Shown here: positions 24,333 to 33,736 of the stretch, in pieces
Layout of the letters: each line of letters starts with the position of its first letter
How positions within the stretch are numbered: the stretch's first letter is position 1
DNA from: JBOHTO01 sp050733695
Lineage (GTDB): Bacteria > Gemmatimonadota > Gemmatimonadetes > Gemmatimonadales > Gemmatimonadaceae
DNA: 46,800 nucleotides
Direction: 5' to 3'
Assembly: GCA_050733695.1 (NCBI GenBank)
Contig: JBOHTO010000009.1
Location: 1 to 46,800 of the forward strand
The notes under the pieces: generated by a model
What the model was told of the DNA's origin: nothing
What the model saw: only the letters and a program-made list of their open reading frames with translations
The model's database searches: none
Made by a program: the position numbers and the translations under genes

Positions 24333-25781
24333 TCACATCATGGACGGCGGCCGCCGTCTTTCCACGCGCGGCTCGGGACGGGACTCTCGTTGCGGTTCGC
24401 TGCGCCGCTCGGGCCTTCGCTCAACGCGCGGCTCGGGCCTCGACTCCCGCCGCGGTTCCACGCGCGGCTCGGGCCTCGACTCCCGCCGCGGCTCCACACG
24501 CGGCTCGGGCCTCGACTCCCGCCGCGGCTCCACGCGCGGCTCGGGCCTGCGTTCGACGCGAGGCTCCGCGCGAGGTTCAGGGCGACGCTCCACTGACTCC
24601 GGTCGGCGCGTGGCGTCGGGCTGTGGACGTGATTGCACGCGCGACTCGGAGCGCCGAGCTGCAGGGGGCGTGGCGGGCCGCCTGGACTGCGGCTCAGCGC
24701 GACTCACGCCGCCTCCCACGCGGCGCGGAGTCTCGAGACCCGCGCGACCCGGCGCATCGTTACTGCTCCCGGGACCGTCTGCTTCATGTCCGCGCCGGCG
24801 GCCATTGTTGCCGCGATCGTTGCGGGTTGCGTCGCCCGGACGCACCGCTCCGTCACCCGAACGCCCGGTGGTGGCCACGCCGTTCACGCCCGTGCGCCGG
24901 CCGCTGCCCAGGTTGGGATCAGCCAGCGGCGAGCCGGGTCGCCTGTCATCGACGACTGCCACATGCCGCCGGCGGCCGATCGACTCGATGTGATTGCCGC
25001 TTCCGCCGCCGCGGTAGCCGTCCCCCTTGAACACGTACCGCGGCGAGCGCACGTACGTGACGCCGCCATCGTAATAATGGTAATAGCATCCGTAGTAATA
25101 GCTCACGCAGCGAACCCGCCGGTACGGATACCACACCGGATAGTCGTGAAAGATAAACACGAAATGCGGATGGTACGCGTACCAGGGAGAATATGAATAA
25201 TAGCGGTAGTGCCGGTCGACGAAGTACTCCGCGTACTCGATGGAGTACCAGGCGCCGGGCCTCACGACGCTCTCGGCGAACTCCTCGCCCGAGTAGAACG
25301 GATCGCCGGTGGAGATGTGCCGGAGCCGGCCGCCCCACCCGTTGCCGTAGCTGTAATCACGGAAGTCGAAGGGCGCAGCCGAGGTTATCGCGAACACGAA
25401 CCCGGTGCCCTCGCGCTCGTGCGCCGTGAAGGCGTGGCTGTCATGCCGAGATCTCACACGCTCGGTGTATCCGGCGCGAACCCATGCGTCGTCGTACGGC
25501 CGCACGGGAAACAGGACATCCATGCGGCCATCAGTTGTCACGCGGACGATGGTGACGTACGCGTCCTCCTCGGTGCGGAAGAATACGGATGCGTCCTCGC
25601 CGTAGCGCAACGATCGATTGCCGAGCCAGACCGTCGTCCGCGCGTACTCCGCGGGACCGTCGTCACGATCGTAACGCTCGTACTCCTGCGCGTTCGCCGA
25701 CCGGGCGAGAGTCGCCAGCGCGAGGGGTGCAGAGAGAGCGAGCAGGCCAATGGGGATGAAGTAGCGAACTTGTCGGAACAT
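24333..25781 (-). CDS. secreted DUF4384-domain protein with Arg/Pro/Glu repeat tail
   Basis: A 482-residue exported protein: signal peptide 1-31 (cut at ANA-QE), a DUF4384-like beta domain at about 45-130 (TTVWLGNRSLRYGED ... DVLFPV), a Tyr/His-rich region at about 170-240 with repeated Tyr-Tyr pairs, a Gly/Arg/Asp-rich linker, and a tail of 12-residue repeats of the type RPEPRVEPRRES. DUF4384 proteins are often found in envelope or lipoprotein contexts without known activity. The ATG at 25781 is chosen because it begins the signal peptide; the longer frame upstream has no export signal. It has its own divergent upstream region, so it is probably separately transcribed. Confidence 0.8.
   Translation of the reverse strand: MFRQVRYFIPIGLLALSAPLALATLARSANAQEYERYDRDDGPAEYARTTVWLGNRSLRYGEDASVFFRTEEDAYVTIVRVTTDGRMDVLFPVRPYDDAWVRAGYTERVRSRHDSHAFTAHEREGTGFVFAITSAAPFDFRDYSYGNGWGGRLRHISTGDPFYSGEEFAESVVRPGAWYSIEYAEYFVDRHYRYYSYSPWYAYHPHFVFIFHDYPVWYPYRRVRCVSYYYGCYYHYYDGGVTYVRSPRYVFKGDGYRGGGSGNHIESIGRRRHVAVVDDRRPGSPLADPNLGSGRRTGVNGVATTGRSGDGAVRPGDATRNDRGNNGRRRGHEADGPGSSNDAPGRAGLETPRRVGGGVSRAEPQSRRPATPPAARRSESRVQSRPQPDATRRPESVERRPEPRAEPRVERRPEPRVEPRRESRPEPRVEPRRESRPEPRVEPRRESRPEPRVERRPERRSEPQRESRPEPRVERRRPPSMM
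24420..24560 (-). repeat. 36-bp in-frame tandem repeat
   Basis: A 36-bp unit repeats about four times, with the marker GGCTCGGGCC at 24430, 24466, 24502 and 24538. It codes for the 12-residue RPEPRVEPRRES unit. The copies are nearly identical at DNA level, which suggests recent expansion. Confidence 0.85.
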
Positions 25782-25797
25782 GTTGTCACCGCCTGTT

Positions 25798-25813
25798 ATC
25801 ACCATCTGGTGAT
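25798..25813. promoter_or_regulatory. perfect inverted repeat upstream of the DUF4384 gene
   Basis: ATCACCA-TC-TGGTGAT, with 7-bp arms, lies 17-32 bases before the ATG. It could be an operator or a 5'-UTR hairpin. The rest of the divergent region 25782-26050 shows only the promoter listed at 26012. Confidence 0.35.
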
Positions 25814-26011
25814 TGCCGCAAATACCGCCATCGTGAGATGCCGTTACTGTGGAATTGAAGCACGGGCCATGCCTGCCAGCGCCGCGTCCGCTTCGCCCCG
25901 AGTCACGGTCGAAGGCGCCCATGGCATGCTTCGCAGCCACGGTTGTCACATGGCGGTGACGCACTGCGCCGCCTGGAGTGGACACCCGCGCCTTTCTCCG
26001 TGCGCAGAAAA

Positions 26012-26040
26012 TTGACCCCCTCCGACGCGGTGTCTAGCTT
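26012..26040 (+). promoter_or_regulatory. candidate promoter for the DUF58-BatA-mfd run
   Basis: TTGACC (26012-26017), a 17-base spacer and TAGCTT (26035-26040). The same two hexamers at the same spacing precede the tRNA-Ile gene. The expected start of transcription falls only a few bases before the ATG at 26051, so the mRNA would be leaderless or nearly so. Confidence 0.55.
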
Positions 26041-26050
26041 ATCCGGCTCG

Positions 26051-26962
26051 ATGGAACCTGCCCGCGCGCCTCGCGCCGACCTCTTCGATCCCGCCGTAGT
26101 CGCGGCGCTCGGACGCATTGAGATCGTTGCGCGGTGGATCGTCGACGGGTTCATCACGGGGCTGCACCGGTCGCCGCGGAAGGGGTTCTCGGTGGAGTTC
26201 GCCGACCATCGCCCCTATCAGCCCGGCGATGATCTCCGCTACGTTGACTGGAAGATCGCCGCTCGCGCCGACCGATGGGTGGTGAAGCAGTACGAGGAAG
26301 AAACCAACCTCCGCGCGACGATCGTCCTGGACGTGAGCCGCTCCATGGACTGGACCGGCGCGTCATCGCGACTCACAAAGCTGGCCTATGCGGAACAGAT
26401 CGCGGCGGCGGTAGCACTCCTTCTCATCCGACAGCGCGATGCCGTGGGCCTCATCCGATATGACGACCGCGTGCGCACCGCCATCCCGCCGCGCGCGCGC
26501 TCCGCTCACTGGCGTCGGATAATCGCAGGGCTGAGCGAGGCTGGCTCCGGGAATGCATCCGATGCGCCCGATGCACTGGAGCGTGCGGCACGACTCATCA
26601 GACGGCGGGGCCTCGTCGTGCTGATATCGGACATGCTCATGGACGCGCCCGGCGTGGATCGCGCCGTGCGTACGCTGCGGGCTGCCGGCCACTCCGTCAC
26701 GGTGCTGCACCTGATGGATCCCTCGGAGCGAGAGCTGGACCTCGGCGGGGATGCGGTGTTCGTGGATCCGGAGTCCGGACTCGAGGTTCCCGCGACCGTG
26801 GGCGAGGTACGCACCGCGTATCGGGCGACAGTGGAATTCGCGGTCTCGGAATGGCGCTCGATGCTCTCGGCGGCAGGAGCGACGTACGAGCTGGTGACCA
26901 CGGACGCGCCGTTCGGCGTCCCGCTGCGCCGGGCATTCGCGGCGCGGCAGAGCCTCCCGTGA
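26051..26962 (+). CDS. DUF58-domain protein (vWA-like)
   Basis: A 303-residue cytosolic protein. The DUF58 core starts with GFSVEFADHRPYQPGDDLRYVDWKIAARAD, followed by a von Willebrand A-like domain with the metal-site motif DVSRS in ATIVLDVSRSMDW. Such proteins usually work with a MoxR AAA ATPase and BatA/B-type membrane proteins; the BatA-like gene follows here with a GTGA overlap, but no MoxR gene is visible. The ATG at 26051 follows the candidate promoter at once; the in-frame ATG at 25943 would place that promoter inside the gene. Confidence 0.88.
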   Translation: MEPARAPRADLFDPAVVAALGRIEIVARWIVDGFITGLHRSPRKGFSVEFADHRPYQPGDDLRYVDWKIAARADRWVVKQYEEETNLRATIVLDVSRSMDWTGASSRLTKLAYAEQIAAAVALLLIRQRDAVGLIRYDDRVRTAIPPRARSAHWRRIIAGLSEAGSGNASDAPDALERAARLIRRRGLVVLISDMLMDAPGVDRAVRTLRAAGHSVTVLHLMDPSERELDLGGDAVFVDPESGLEVPATVGEVRTAYRATVEFAVSEWRSMLSAAGATYELVTTDAPFGVPLRRAFAARQSLP

Positions 26963-28839
26963 GCTTTCTCTCGCCGCTGCTGCTCATGCTGGCGACGCTC
27001 GCCGCCGTCCCTCTGCTGGTGCATCTCCTGCGGCGCCGCATCGGTACTCGCGTCGATTTTCCTGCGGCGCGGTATCTCGCGCGCGCCGAGCGCGAGCACA
27101 GCCGGCACCTGCGGCTCCGCAACCTCCTCCTCATGCTCCTGCGTGTCGCGATCGTGCTGCTCGTTGCCATGGCCGCGGCGAAACCGGTGGGGCGGGTAAC
27201 CGGAACGGGGCAAGCTCCCACCGCACTCGCGATAGTGATCGACAACTCGCTGAGCAGCTCTGCCGTCTCGTCCGGCCGCTCCGTGCTCGACGAGCTTCGC
27301 GACGCCGCAACGGGCGTCATTGCAGTCGCGTCGCCGGCCGATCGGCTCTGGCTCGTCGCGGCCGATGGTACCGTTCGCGGTGGGTCGGCGACCACGTTGA
27401 CCGGAACGCTCGACCGCGTGCAGCCGCTTGCCGGGTCGGGTGATCTTCCTCGCGCGCTCCTGCGCGCCGCGCAGGTCGCGGCCGGCGCTTCCATGGATGC
27501 TGCCGTCGTCGTCCTGCTCACGGACGGACAGGCAACCACATGGGACCGCCGGGTCGTTCTGGGCGATGTCTCCCTCTCGATCCTCACGCCGGCGCTCGAT
27601 ACTCCATTCCCCGGCAACCGCGCGGTGGTCGCGGTGCAGCCGGAACCGCTTCGATGGACGCCGAGCGGCACGATCGCGGCGACGGTCATCACCGCCGACT
27701 CCGTGACATACCGCGTCGAGCTGGACGGATCGGAGAACGGACCTCGAACGCTCGCGCGTGGAACCGTGTCGCCCGGCGAACGCGACGACAGCGAGTCCGA
27801 TGTGCGCGCGGGCTCGTTCATCATCCGGGCAGCGCCAGCCGAGCGCGGCTGGGTCGCGGGTTCGGTGAAGATAGAACCGGACGAGCTGCGAGCGGATGAC
27901 AGGCGGCACTTCGCGCTGTGGATAGGCGAAGCGCCCACGGTCTTCGTGCACCAGAGTGCGGGGGTGTTTGTCGCTGCCGCAGCAGCGAGTCTCGTTGACG
28001 CGGGGCGGTTCGCGCGCGGCGGCGATGTGACGATCACCGGTGCCGCGGCGCTCGAGCGGCTCCCGGCGATCGTCGTTGCGCCATCCGATCCGGTACGCGC
28101 CGGGGCCGCGAATCGCGCCCTCGAGCGCGCCGGTGTTCCGTGGCGGTTCGGCGACCTTGTGCGAGGTGGAGCCGAAGTGGCAAGGTTTCCCGGTTCCGCG
28201 ACATGGCTCGATTCGGCCGGAATCGTGGTCACCGTTCGTTACCGACTCATCGCGCAGGCGGGTGCCGCCGCGGATACGCTCGCAACCGTGGGCGGGGATC
28301 CGTGGATCGTGGCCGGCGACAGCTACGTGCTCGTCTCGTCACCCCTCGAACCGGATGCGACGACGCTGCCTGTCCGTGCGGCCTTTGTGCCGTGGCTTTA
28401 TGGAGCCGTCGCCGAGCGCCTCGCGGGTGCCGCCGAGCCAGTGATCGATGTGATGCCGGGCGACACCATCGCGCGACCAGCGTGGGCGCACGGCATGGAG
28501 CACCCGGACGGGAACAGCGAGCGTCTCGTCGCGGCCGCGATCGCGGCCCCCGCATCACCGGGCGTCTATTTTCTCCTCGGCGATGCTGGGGAGAGAGCAG
28601 GCGCCCTGGTGGTGAATTCGGATCCCGCCGAGTCCGTGCTCGCGCGGCTGCCGGCGGAGGCGCTGGCCGCCCTGCTGGAGGCGCGCGACGTCGACGTGGG
28701 ACAACTGGGCGATGACCCGACGGCCATCTTCTCATCCCTGTCTCGCCGTTCGCTCGTGACGGCATTTCTGATCGCGGCGCTCATTGCACTTCTCGTCGAG
28801 GCGTTCGTCTCTGCGGGCGCGCTCGGACGCCGCGCGTAA
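26959..28839 (+). CDS. BatA-like membrane protein with vWA-like region
   Basis: A 626-residue protein. The N-terminus matches the BatA N-terminal domain: helix SFLSPLLLMLATLAAVPLLVHLL, then RRRIGTRVDFPAARYL, then a second helix LLLMLLRVAIVLLVAMAAAK. A vWA-like domain follows with DNSLS as its metal motif. A long beta-rich region of unclear function precedes a C-terminal helix (VTAFLIAALIALLVEAFVSAG). The GTG at 26959 overlaps the DUF58 stop as GTGA. It probably forms a membrane complex with DUF58. The mfd start is two bases after the stop. Confidence 0.86.
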   Translation: MSFLSPLLLMLATLAAVPLLVHLLRRRIGTRVDFPAARYLARAEREHSRHLRLRNLLLMLLRVAIVLLVAMAAAKPVGRVTGTGQAPTALAIVIDNSLSSSAVSSGRSVLDELRDAATGVIAVASPADRLWLVAADGTVRGGSATTLTGTLDRVQPLAGSGDLPRALLRAAQVAAGASMDAAVVVLLTDGQATTWDRRVVLGDVSLSILTPALDTPFPGNRAVVAVQPEPLRWTPSGTIAATVITADSVTYRVELDGSENGPRTLARGTVSPGERDDSESDVRAGSFIIRAAPAERGWVAGSVKIEPDELRADDRRHFALWIGEAPTVFVHQSAGVFVAAAAASLVDAGRFARGGDVTITGAAALERLPAIVVAPSDPVRAGAANRALERAGVPWRFGDLVRGGAEVARFPGSATWLDSAGIVVTVRYRLIAQAGAAADTLATVGGDPWIVAGDSYVLVSSPLEPDATTLPVRAAFVPWLYGAVAERLAGAAEPVIDVMPGDTIARPAWAHGMEHPDGNSERLVAAAIAAPASPGVYFLLGDAGERAGALVVNSDPAESVLARLPAEALAALLEARDVDVGQLGDDPTAIFSSLSRRSLVTAFLIAALIALLVEAFVSAGALGRRA

Positions 28840-28840
28840 C

Positions 28841-31800
28841 ATGGCGCTCAACGGAATACTCGACGCCTTCGAGTCGCTGCCCGCGTTCGCACGCCTCATC
28901 GGCTGCATTCCCAACGCGCACGAACGTGTGGTCGTTGCCGGGTTGCACGGGTCCGGCGATTCCGTTGTCGCGGCCGCGCTGATGCGTCGTCTCTCCTCAC
29001 GCTTTTTTGTGGTGGTGACCGACGGTCTGCCGGCCGCCGAGCGCTGGCTCGCCGATCTGGGCGCGCTGGTCGACGGCGAAGGGGTGGCGCTGTATCCACC
29101 CCGCGAAGCGCTGGGCGAGGCGGAACCCCACATGGAAGTCGCGGGCGAGCGCGTTGAGACGATCGAACGCATGAGCCTCGGCGGTGTTCGCATACTCCTC
29201 ACGACCGCCCGCGCCATGCTGGAGCGCACGCGTCTTCCATTGGCGATCCGGAGCGAACGGCTCGAGCTCCGCCCCGGCGAAGTGCGCAGGCCCCAGGACC
29301 TGGCCACACGACTGGAATCGCTCGGCTTTGATCGTGTCGGGATGGTGGAGGACGTTGCGCAATTCAGCGTGCGCGGCGGAATAATCGACATCTACGGATT
29401 CGGGATGGCGCATCCGGTTCGTCTCGAATTCTGGGGCGATGAGATCGCCGAGCTGCGGCAGTTCGACATCCGGACTCAGCGGTCACTCAGGCAGGCAGAT
29501 GTCGCGCTCGTCCTGCCCGTCGACGGCCGTACGCATCGTCAGGGCGACGGCGCCGGCATCCAGGACGAGGCGGAACGTACGTCGCTCGGGGACCTCATTC
29601 CTGCCGATGCGCTGCTGCTCCTTCCCGAGGGTACGCAGCTCGCTCCCGAGATGAAGCGGACCTGGGAGGAAGCGCAGCATCATATCGACCTCGCGCGCCG
29701 GCGAGGCGAGGACGTTGCCTCGCGCGAGGAGCTCTTCGGCGATCCCGATCGAACGCTGGCTTCGCTGCGCGCGTTCGCCACGCTGTCGATTGTGGACGCT
29801 TCGTCGGCGGAGCCCGCGGAGATCGTCTTCCCCACGCGGGCCGCCGAGGTCGTCGACCGCGACATACGCCAGTTGCGGCGTCTCGTGCGCGACGGTCTGC
29901 CGACCATCATCCTGTGCGACAACGAAGGGCAGTGCGAACGGCTCGACGAATTGCTCAACGAGGGTGGCGGGCCGCCTTCGTCGGCGGCCCTCGTAGTGGG
30001 CGTGCTGGACGGCGGCTTCACGGTACCACCCTGGGGGACGAGCGCGCCCGGGCTACGCGTGCTCACGGACCACGAGATCTTCAGGCGTGAGCGCCGGCTG
30101 CGGCGCGCAAGGCGCTATGACACGGGCTCTGCCCTGGAGAGCATCACTGCGCTCGGGCCGGGCGACTATGTGGTGCACCTCGAACATGGCGTTGGTATCT
30201 ACCGCGGGATCCAGACGATCACGGTGAAGAACGACACGGTCGAGGTTGCGGTGATCGAGTATGAGGGCGGCGACCGCCTCAACGTTCCGCTGTACCGGAT
30301 CGATCAGGTCGAACGTTATCGCGCAGGTGACGATGTTTCGCCCGATGCGACACCGCCCCGCCTGCACCGACTCGGTGGATCAAGGCGCTGGGCGCGCGAA
30401 CGCGATCGCACGCGCGCCGCGATCGAGGAGATGACGGTCGAGCTGCTCGACCTGTACGCCCGGAGACGGATCGCGAGCCGCCCGGCGCACGCTCCCGACA
30501 CCACGTGGCAGCGCCAGCTCGAGTCCTCCTTCCTCTTCGAGGACACGCCGGACCAGCGTACCGCCACGGGCGATGTGAAGCGCGACATGGAGGGCGCGCG
30601 TCCGATGGACCGGCTGCTCGTGGGCGATGTCGGCTACGGCAAGACGGAGATCGCCGTGCGCGCGGCCTTCAAGGCCGTGCAGTCCGGGCGCCAGGTCGCG
30701 GTCCTGGTTCCCACAACGATCCTCGCGGAACAGCACGCGCGGACATTCGGGGAGCGGCTGGCGGACTTCCCCGTCAGGGTGGAGACGCTGAGCCGGTTCC
30801 AGGGTGCGGCAGAGCAGCGCCGCGTCCTCGCCGACCTCGCTTCGCGCAGGGCGGACATTCTCATCGGCACACACCGCGCGCTCGGTGCCGACGTCGCGTT
30901 TGCCGACCTCGGCCTCATCGTCATCGATGAGGAGCACCGCTTCGGCGTGAAGCACAAGGAACGGCTCAAGCAGCTCAGGCTGGATACCGACGTGCTCACT
31001 CTCACGGCGACTCCGATACCGCGAACGCTGCATCAGTCGCTGGCGGGGCTGCGCGACATGACACTCATGCAGACCCCGCCCCGCGACAGATCGCCGGTCC
31101 TCACCTTTGTTGAGCCGTGGGACGACGGACTCATCGAGGAGGGAATCGCGCGCGAGCTCGATCGCGGCGGTCAGATCTTCTTCGTGCACAACCGGGTGGA
31201 GACGATCGAAGCCGTCGCGGACCACGTGCGGCGCGTCATGCCACGGGCGAGAGTGGGCGTGGGGCACGGGCAGATGCGGGACCGCGAGCTCGAGGCGGTA
31301 ATGCGCCGCTTCGTCGCCGGTGATATCGACGTTCTCGTGTCCACGATGATCGTCGAATCGGGGCTCGATGTTCCCAACGCGAACACGATGTTCGTTAATC
31401 GCGCGGACCACTTCGGCCTTGCGCAGTTGTACCAGCTCCGCGGGCGCGTGGGACGATCGCACCGGCGCGCCTACTGCTATCTCATCGTGCCGGACGTGAT
31501 CGATCCGGATGCCGAACGACGCCTGAGCGTACTCGAGCATCACACGGAGCTGGGCTCCGGATACCACGTGGCGCTCAAGGATCTGGAGCTGCGCGGAGCC
31601 GGCAATCTGCTGGGACCGGAACAGTCCGGCTTTGTGCAGGCGGTCGGCTTCGAACTGTATCTGCGCCTGCTCGATGAGACCGTGCGGCGGGTCATGAAGA
31701 GCGACGGCGCACCGCGACTCCGCCCATCCGACGTGTCCATGGATACACCTGCCTATCTGCCGGATGAGTACATCGCATCGGAAGAGGCCAAGCTCGACAT

Positions 31801-32158
31801 CTACCGCCGGCTCACACGGCTCACGGAGCCGGCGGCTATCGAGGCCCTTCGAGAGGAGCTTCGCGACCGATTCGGGGCGCTCCCGGCCCCCGCCGAAGCC
31901 ATGGTCGCCGCGGCACTGCTTCGCGTCATCGGAGGGGTGCTCGATGTCGAGGGGATGCTGGTGCGCGGCAACGAAGCGCGTATTACCTTTCGCCCGGACG
32001 CGGCGCCCAGAATGAAGGGACTCTCCGCGGCCTTCCACGAGGTTCAGTTCCAGGCGGACGTGCGCCGCGCGCACCCGCTCTCGCTGAAGCTCACCCGTCT
32101 CGGAGGCGCTTCGATCCTTGACGGCCTCGTGCGCGCCCTCCGCAGCATGATCTCATAG
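28841..32158 (+). CDS. mfd: transcription-repair coupling factor
   Basis: A 1105-residue Mfd, which removes RNA polymerase stalled at DNA damage and recruits UvrA. Domains in order: UvrB-homology N-terminal region (about 1-330), the CarD-like RNA-polymerase-interaction domain (about 435-500, GDYVVHLEHGVGIYRG), the translocase with Walker A VGDVGYGKTEIAVRAAF (about 595), DEEH box VIDEEHRFG (about 696), TATPIPRTL and the QLRGRVGRS motif, and a C-terminal TRCF domain. Length fits. The ATG at 28841 follows the BatA-like stop by one base; upstream in-frame codons belong to that gene. Confidence 0.97.
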   Translation: MALNGILDAFESLPAFARLIGCIPNAHERVVVAGLHGSGDSVVAAALMRRLSSRFFVVVTDGLPAAERWLADLGALVDGEGVALYPPREALGEAEPHMEVAGERVETIERMSLGGVRILLTTARAMLERTRLPLAIRSERLELRPGEVRRPQDLATRLESLGFDRVGMVEDVAQFSVRGGIIDIYGFGMAHPVRLEFWGDEIAELRQFDIRTQRSLRQADVALVLPVDGRTHRQGDGAGIQDEAERTSLGDLIPADALLLLPEGTQLAPEMKRTWEEAQHHIDLARRRGEDVASREELFGDPDRTLASLRAFATLSIVDASSAEPAEIVFPTRAAEVVDRDIRQLRRLVRDGLPTIILCDNEGQCERLDELLNEGGGPPSSAALVVGVLDGGFTVPPWGTSAPGLRVLTDHEIFRRERRLRRARRYDTGSALESITALGPGDYVVHLEHGVGIYRGIQTITVKNDTVEVAVIEYEGGDRLNVPLYRIDQVERYRAGDDVSPDATPPRLHRLGGSRRWARERDRTRAAIEEMTVELLDLYARRRIASRPAHAPDTTWQRQLESSFLFEDTPDQRTATGDVKRDMEGARPMDRLLVGDVGYGKTEIAVRAAFKAVQSGRQVAVLVPTTILAEQHARTFGERLADFPVRVETLSRFQGAAEQRRVLADLASRRADILIGTHRALGADVAFADLGLIVIDEEHRFGVKHKERLKQLRLDTDVLTLTATPIPRTLHQSLAGLRDMTLMQTPPRDRSPVLTFVEPWDDGLIEEGIARELDRGGQIFFVHNRVETIEAVADHVRRVMPRARVGVGHGQMRDRELEAVMRRFVAGDIDVLVSTMIVESGLDVPNANTMFVNRADHFGLAQLYQLRGRVGRSHRRAYCYLIVPDVIDPDAERRLSVLEHHTELGSGYHVALKDLELRGAGNLLGPEQSGFVQAVGFELYLRLLDETVRRVMKSDGAPRLRPSDVSMDTPAYLPDEYIASEEAKLDIYRRLTRLTEPAAIEALREELRDRFGALPAPAEAMVAAALLRVIGGVLDVEGMLVRGNEARITFRPDAAPRMKGLSAAFHEVQFQADVRRAHPLSLKLTRLGGASILDGLVRALRSMIS

Positions 32159-32183
32159 CGTTCCAGCCGGAGTATCCCGTACC

Positions 32184-33692
32184 ATGAATCGTTCGGCAAT
32201 TCTCGCAGGTGCCGCGTGCATCGCGCTGCTCGGCTGCGATGGACTCAGAGAGGCCCTGAGTGCGCATCAGGATGTCGTCGCCCGCGCCGCTTCGCAGGAG
32301 CTCACGGTCGACCGGCTTGCGGACCTGCTCGCCGGCTCCGCGCTTCCGATCAGGCAGGACGTGGCGCGCAGCGTCACCGACGTGTGGGTGGACTACCATC
32401 TGCTTGCCAAGGCGGCGGTCGAGGGCGACTCGCTCAACTCGCCCGAAGACATCGACGCAGCCATGTGGGCGGAGCTCGCACGCATGCGCGCCGAGCGGTG
32501 GATGGACTCGCTTTCGGTCCGCTGGAGCGAACCCGACTCCGCCACGGCATCGGTGTACAACCAGGGCAATCTCCTCGCGGCCCAGCACATTCTGATAAGG
32601 AACCCGACCACCGGTGCCCCGGCGACATCAAGCGATTCCGTCCGGCGTCTGGCCGAGTCCATTCGCGCCCGAACAACTGACGCAAACTTCGCCGCTCTCG
32701 CCCGCGAGTACAGCCAGGATCCCGGCTCCGCTCCAAACGGCGGCCGGCTCGGTGTCTTTCCACGCGGGATGATGGTGCCCGAGTTCGAGCAGGCGCTGCT
32801 GGCGCTGCGCCCCGGCGAGATATCGCCGCTAGTGCAGAGTCAGTTCGGCTACCACATCATCAGGCGCCTCACCTACGACGAGGCCGGCGAGGAGTTCGCA
32901 GCCGCGTACCGCCAAGGCCATGCCCAGGCGGCCGAGAGCACGTACGTCGCGAACCTCGAAGCCGGCGCCAACATCACTGTAGACGAGGATGCGGTGGAAA
33001 GGGTGCGGAGCATTGCCGCCGATCCGGATGCCTTCCGGGACGAGAGTGATGCACTCGCAACATGGGACGAGGGCGAGCTCACGGCCGGAAAGATGGCGCG
33101 CTGGCTCGGAACACTGCCGCCGCAGGCGCGGATCGCGGAGCAGATCGGCGAAGCGCCGGACTCCGTCGTGCACGCCTTCGTCGAGAGCGTCGTACGCAAT
33201 GAGCTCATCATCGCGCAGGCCGACAGCGCCGGGGTCACCGTCGACACGCAGCAGATCGGTGCGATCCGGACAGCGTACTCTTCCGCGATCATCGCCGCCT
33301 GGAACCAGCTTGGCATCGCGCCCGACCAGCTCGCTGACAGCGCCGCGACGGAGTCCGCGATGCTGGCACTCGCCTCCGAGCGCATTGCCAACTACCTCGA
33401 CCGCCTGGTCGCGAGCGAGGCGCGATTCATCCCTGTACCGCCGCAGCTCCAGTCCGTGCTGCACGACAGGTACGAGTACAGGATCAACCCGGCCGGTCTC
33501 GATCGCGCACTCGAAACTGCAACGGCGCTCCGTGCACAGGCCGATTCCGCCCGTCCACCCCAGCCACCATCGCAGGTCCCGCTGCCGCAGGGTGTGCCGT
33601 CGCCGGGTGTGCCGTCGCAGGGTGTGCCGCAAGGCGCACCGTCGCAGGGCGGCGCTCCAGAGAACGCGCCGGCCGGTGCGCCCGCGCCGTAG
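32184..33692 (+). CDS. SurA-like peptidyl-prolyl isomerase lipoprotein
   Basis: A 502-residue lipoprotein: signal MNRSAILAGAACIALLGC with lipobox LLGC (Cys18). A SurA-like helical chaperone region surrounds one parvulin domain at about 130-230 (AQHILIRNP, FAALAREYSQDPGSAPNGGRLGVFPRGMM, FGYHIIRR). After a long helical region the C-terminus is a Pro/Gln/Gly-rich tail with short repeats (QGVPS type). It would act in the periplasm on outer-membrane protein folding, anchored to a membrane by lipid. It lies 25 bases after mfd, with a second SurA-like gene next. Confidence 0.9.
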   Translation: MNRSAILAGAACIALLGCDGLREALSAHQDVVARAASQELTVDRLADLLAGSALPIRQDVARSVTDVWVDYHLLAKAAVEGDSLNSPEDIDAAMWAELARMRAERWMDSLSVRWSEPDSATASVYNQGNLLAAQHILIRNPTTGAPATSSDSVRRLAESIRARTTDANFAALAREYSQDPGSAPNGGRLGVFPRGMMVPEFEQALLALRPGEISPLVQSQFGYHIIRRLTYDEAGEEFAAAYRQGHAQAAESTYVANLEAGANITVDEDAVERVRSIAADPDAFRDESDALATWDEGELTAGKMARWLGTLPPQARIAEQIGEAPDSVVHAFVESVVRNELIIAQADSAGVTVDTQQIGAIRTAYSSAIIAAWNQLGIAPDQLADSAATESAMLALASERIANYLDRLVASEARFIPVPPQLQSVLHDRYEYRINPAGLDRALETATALRAQADSARPPQPPSQVPLPQGVPSPGVPSQGVPQGAPSQGGAPENAPAGAPAP

Positions 33693-33736
33693 CGCCGCGC
33701 CGGACCTTCCAGCATGACCATGGGTACGATCGCACG

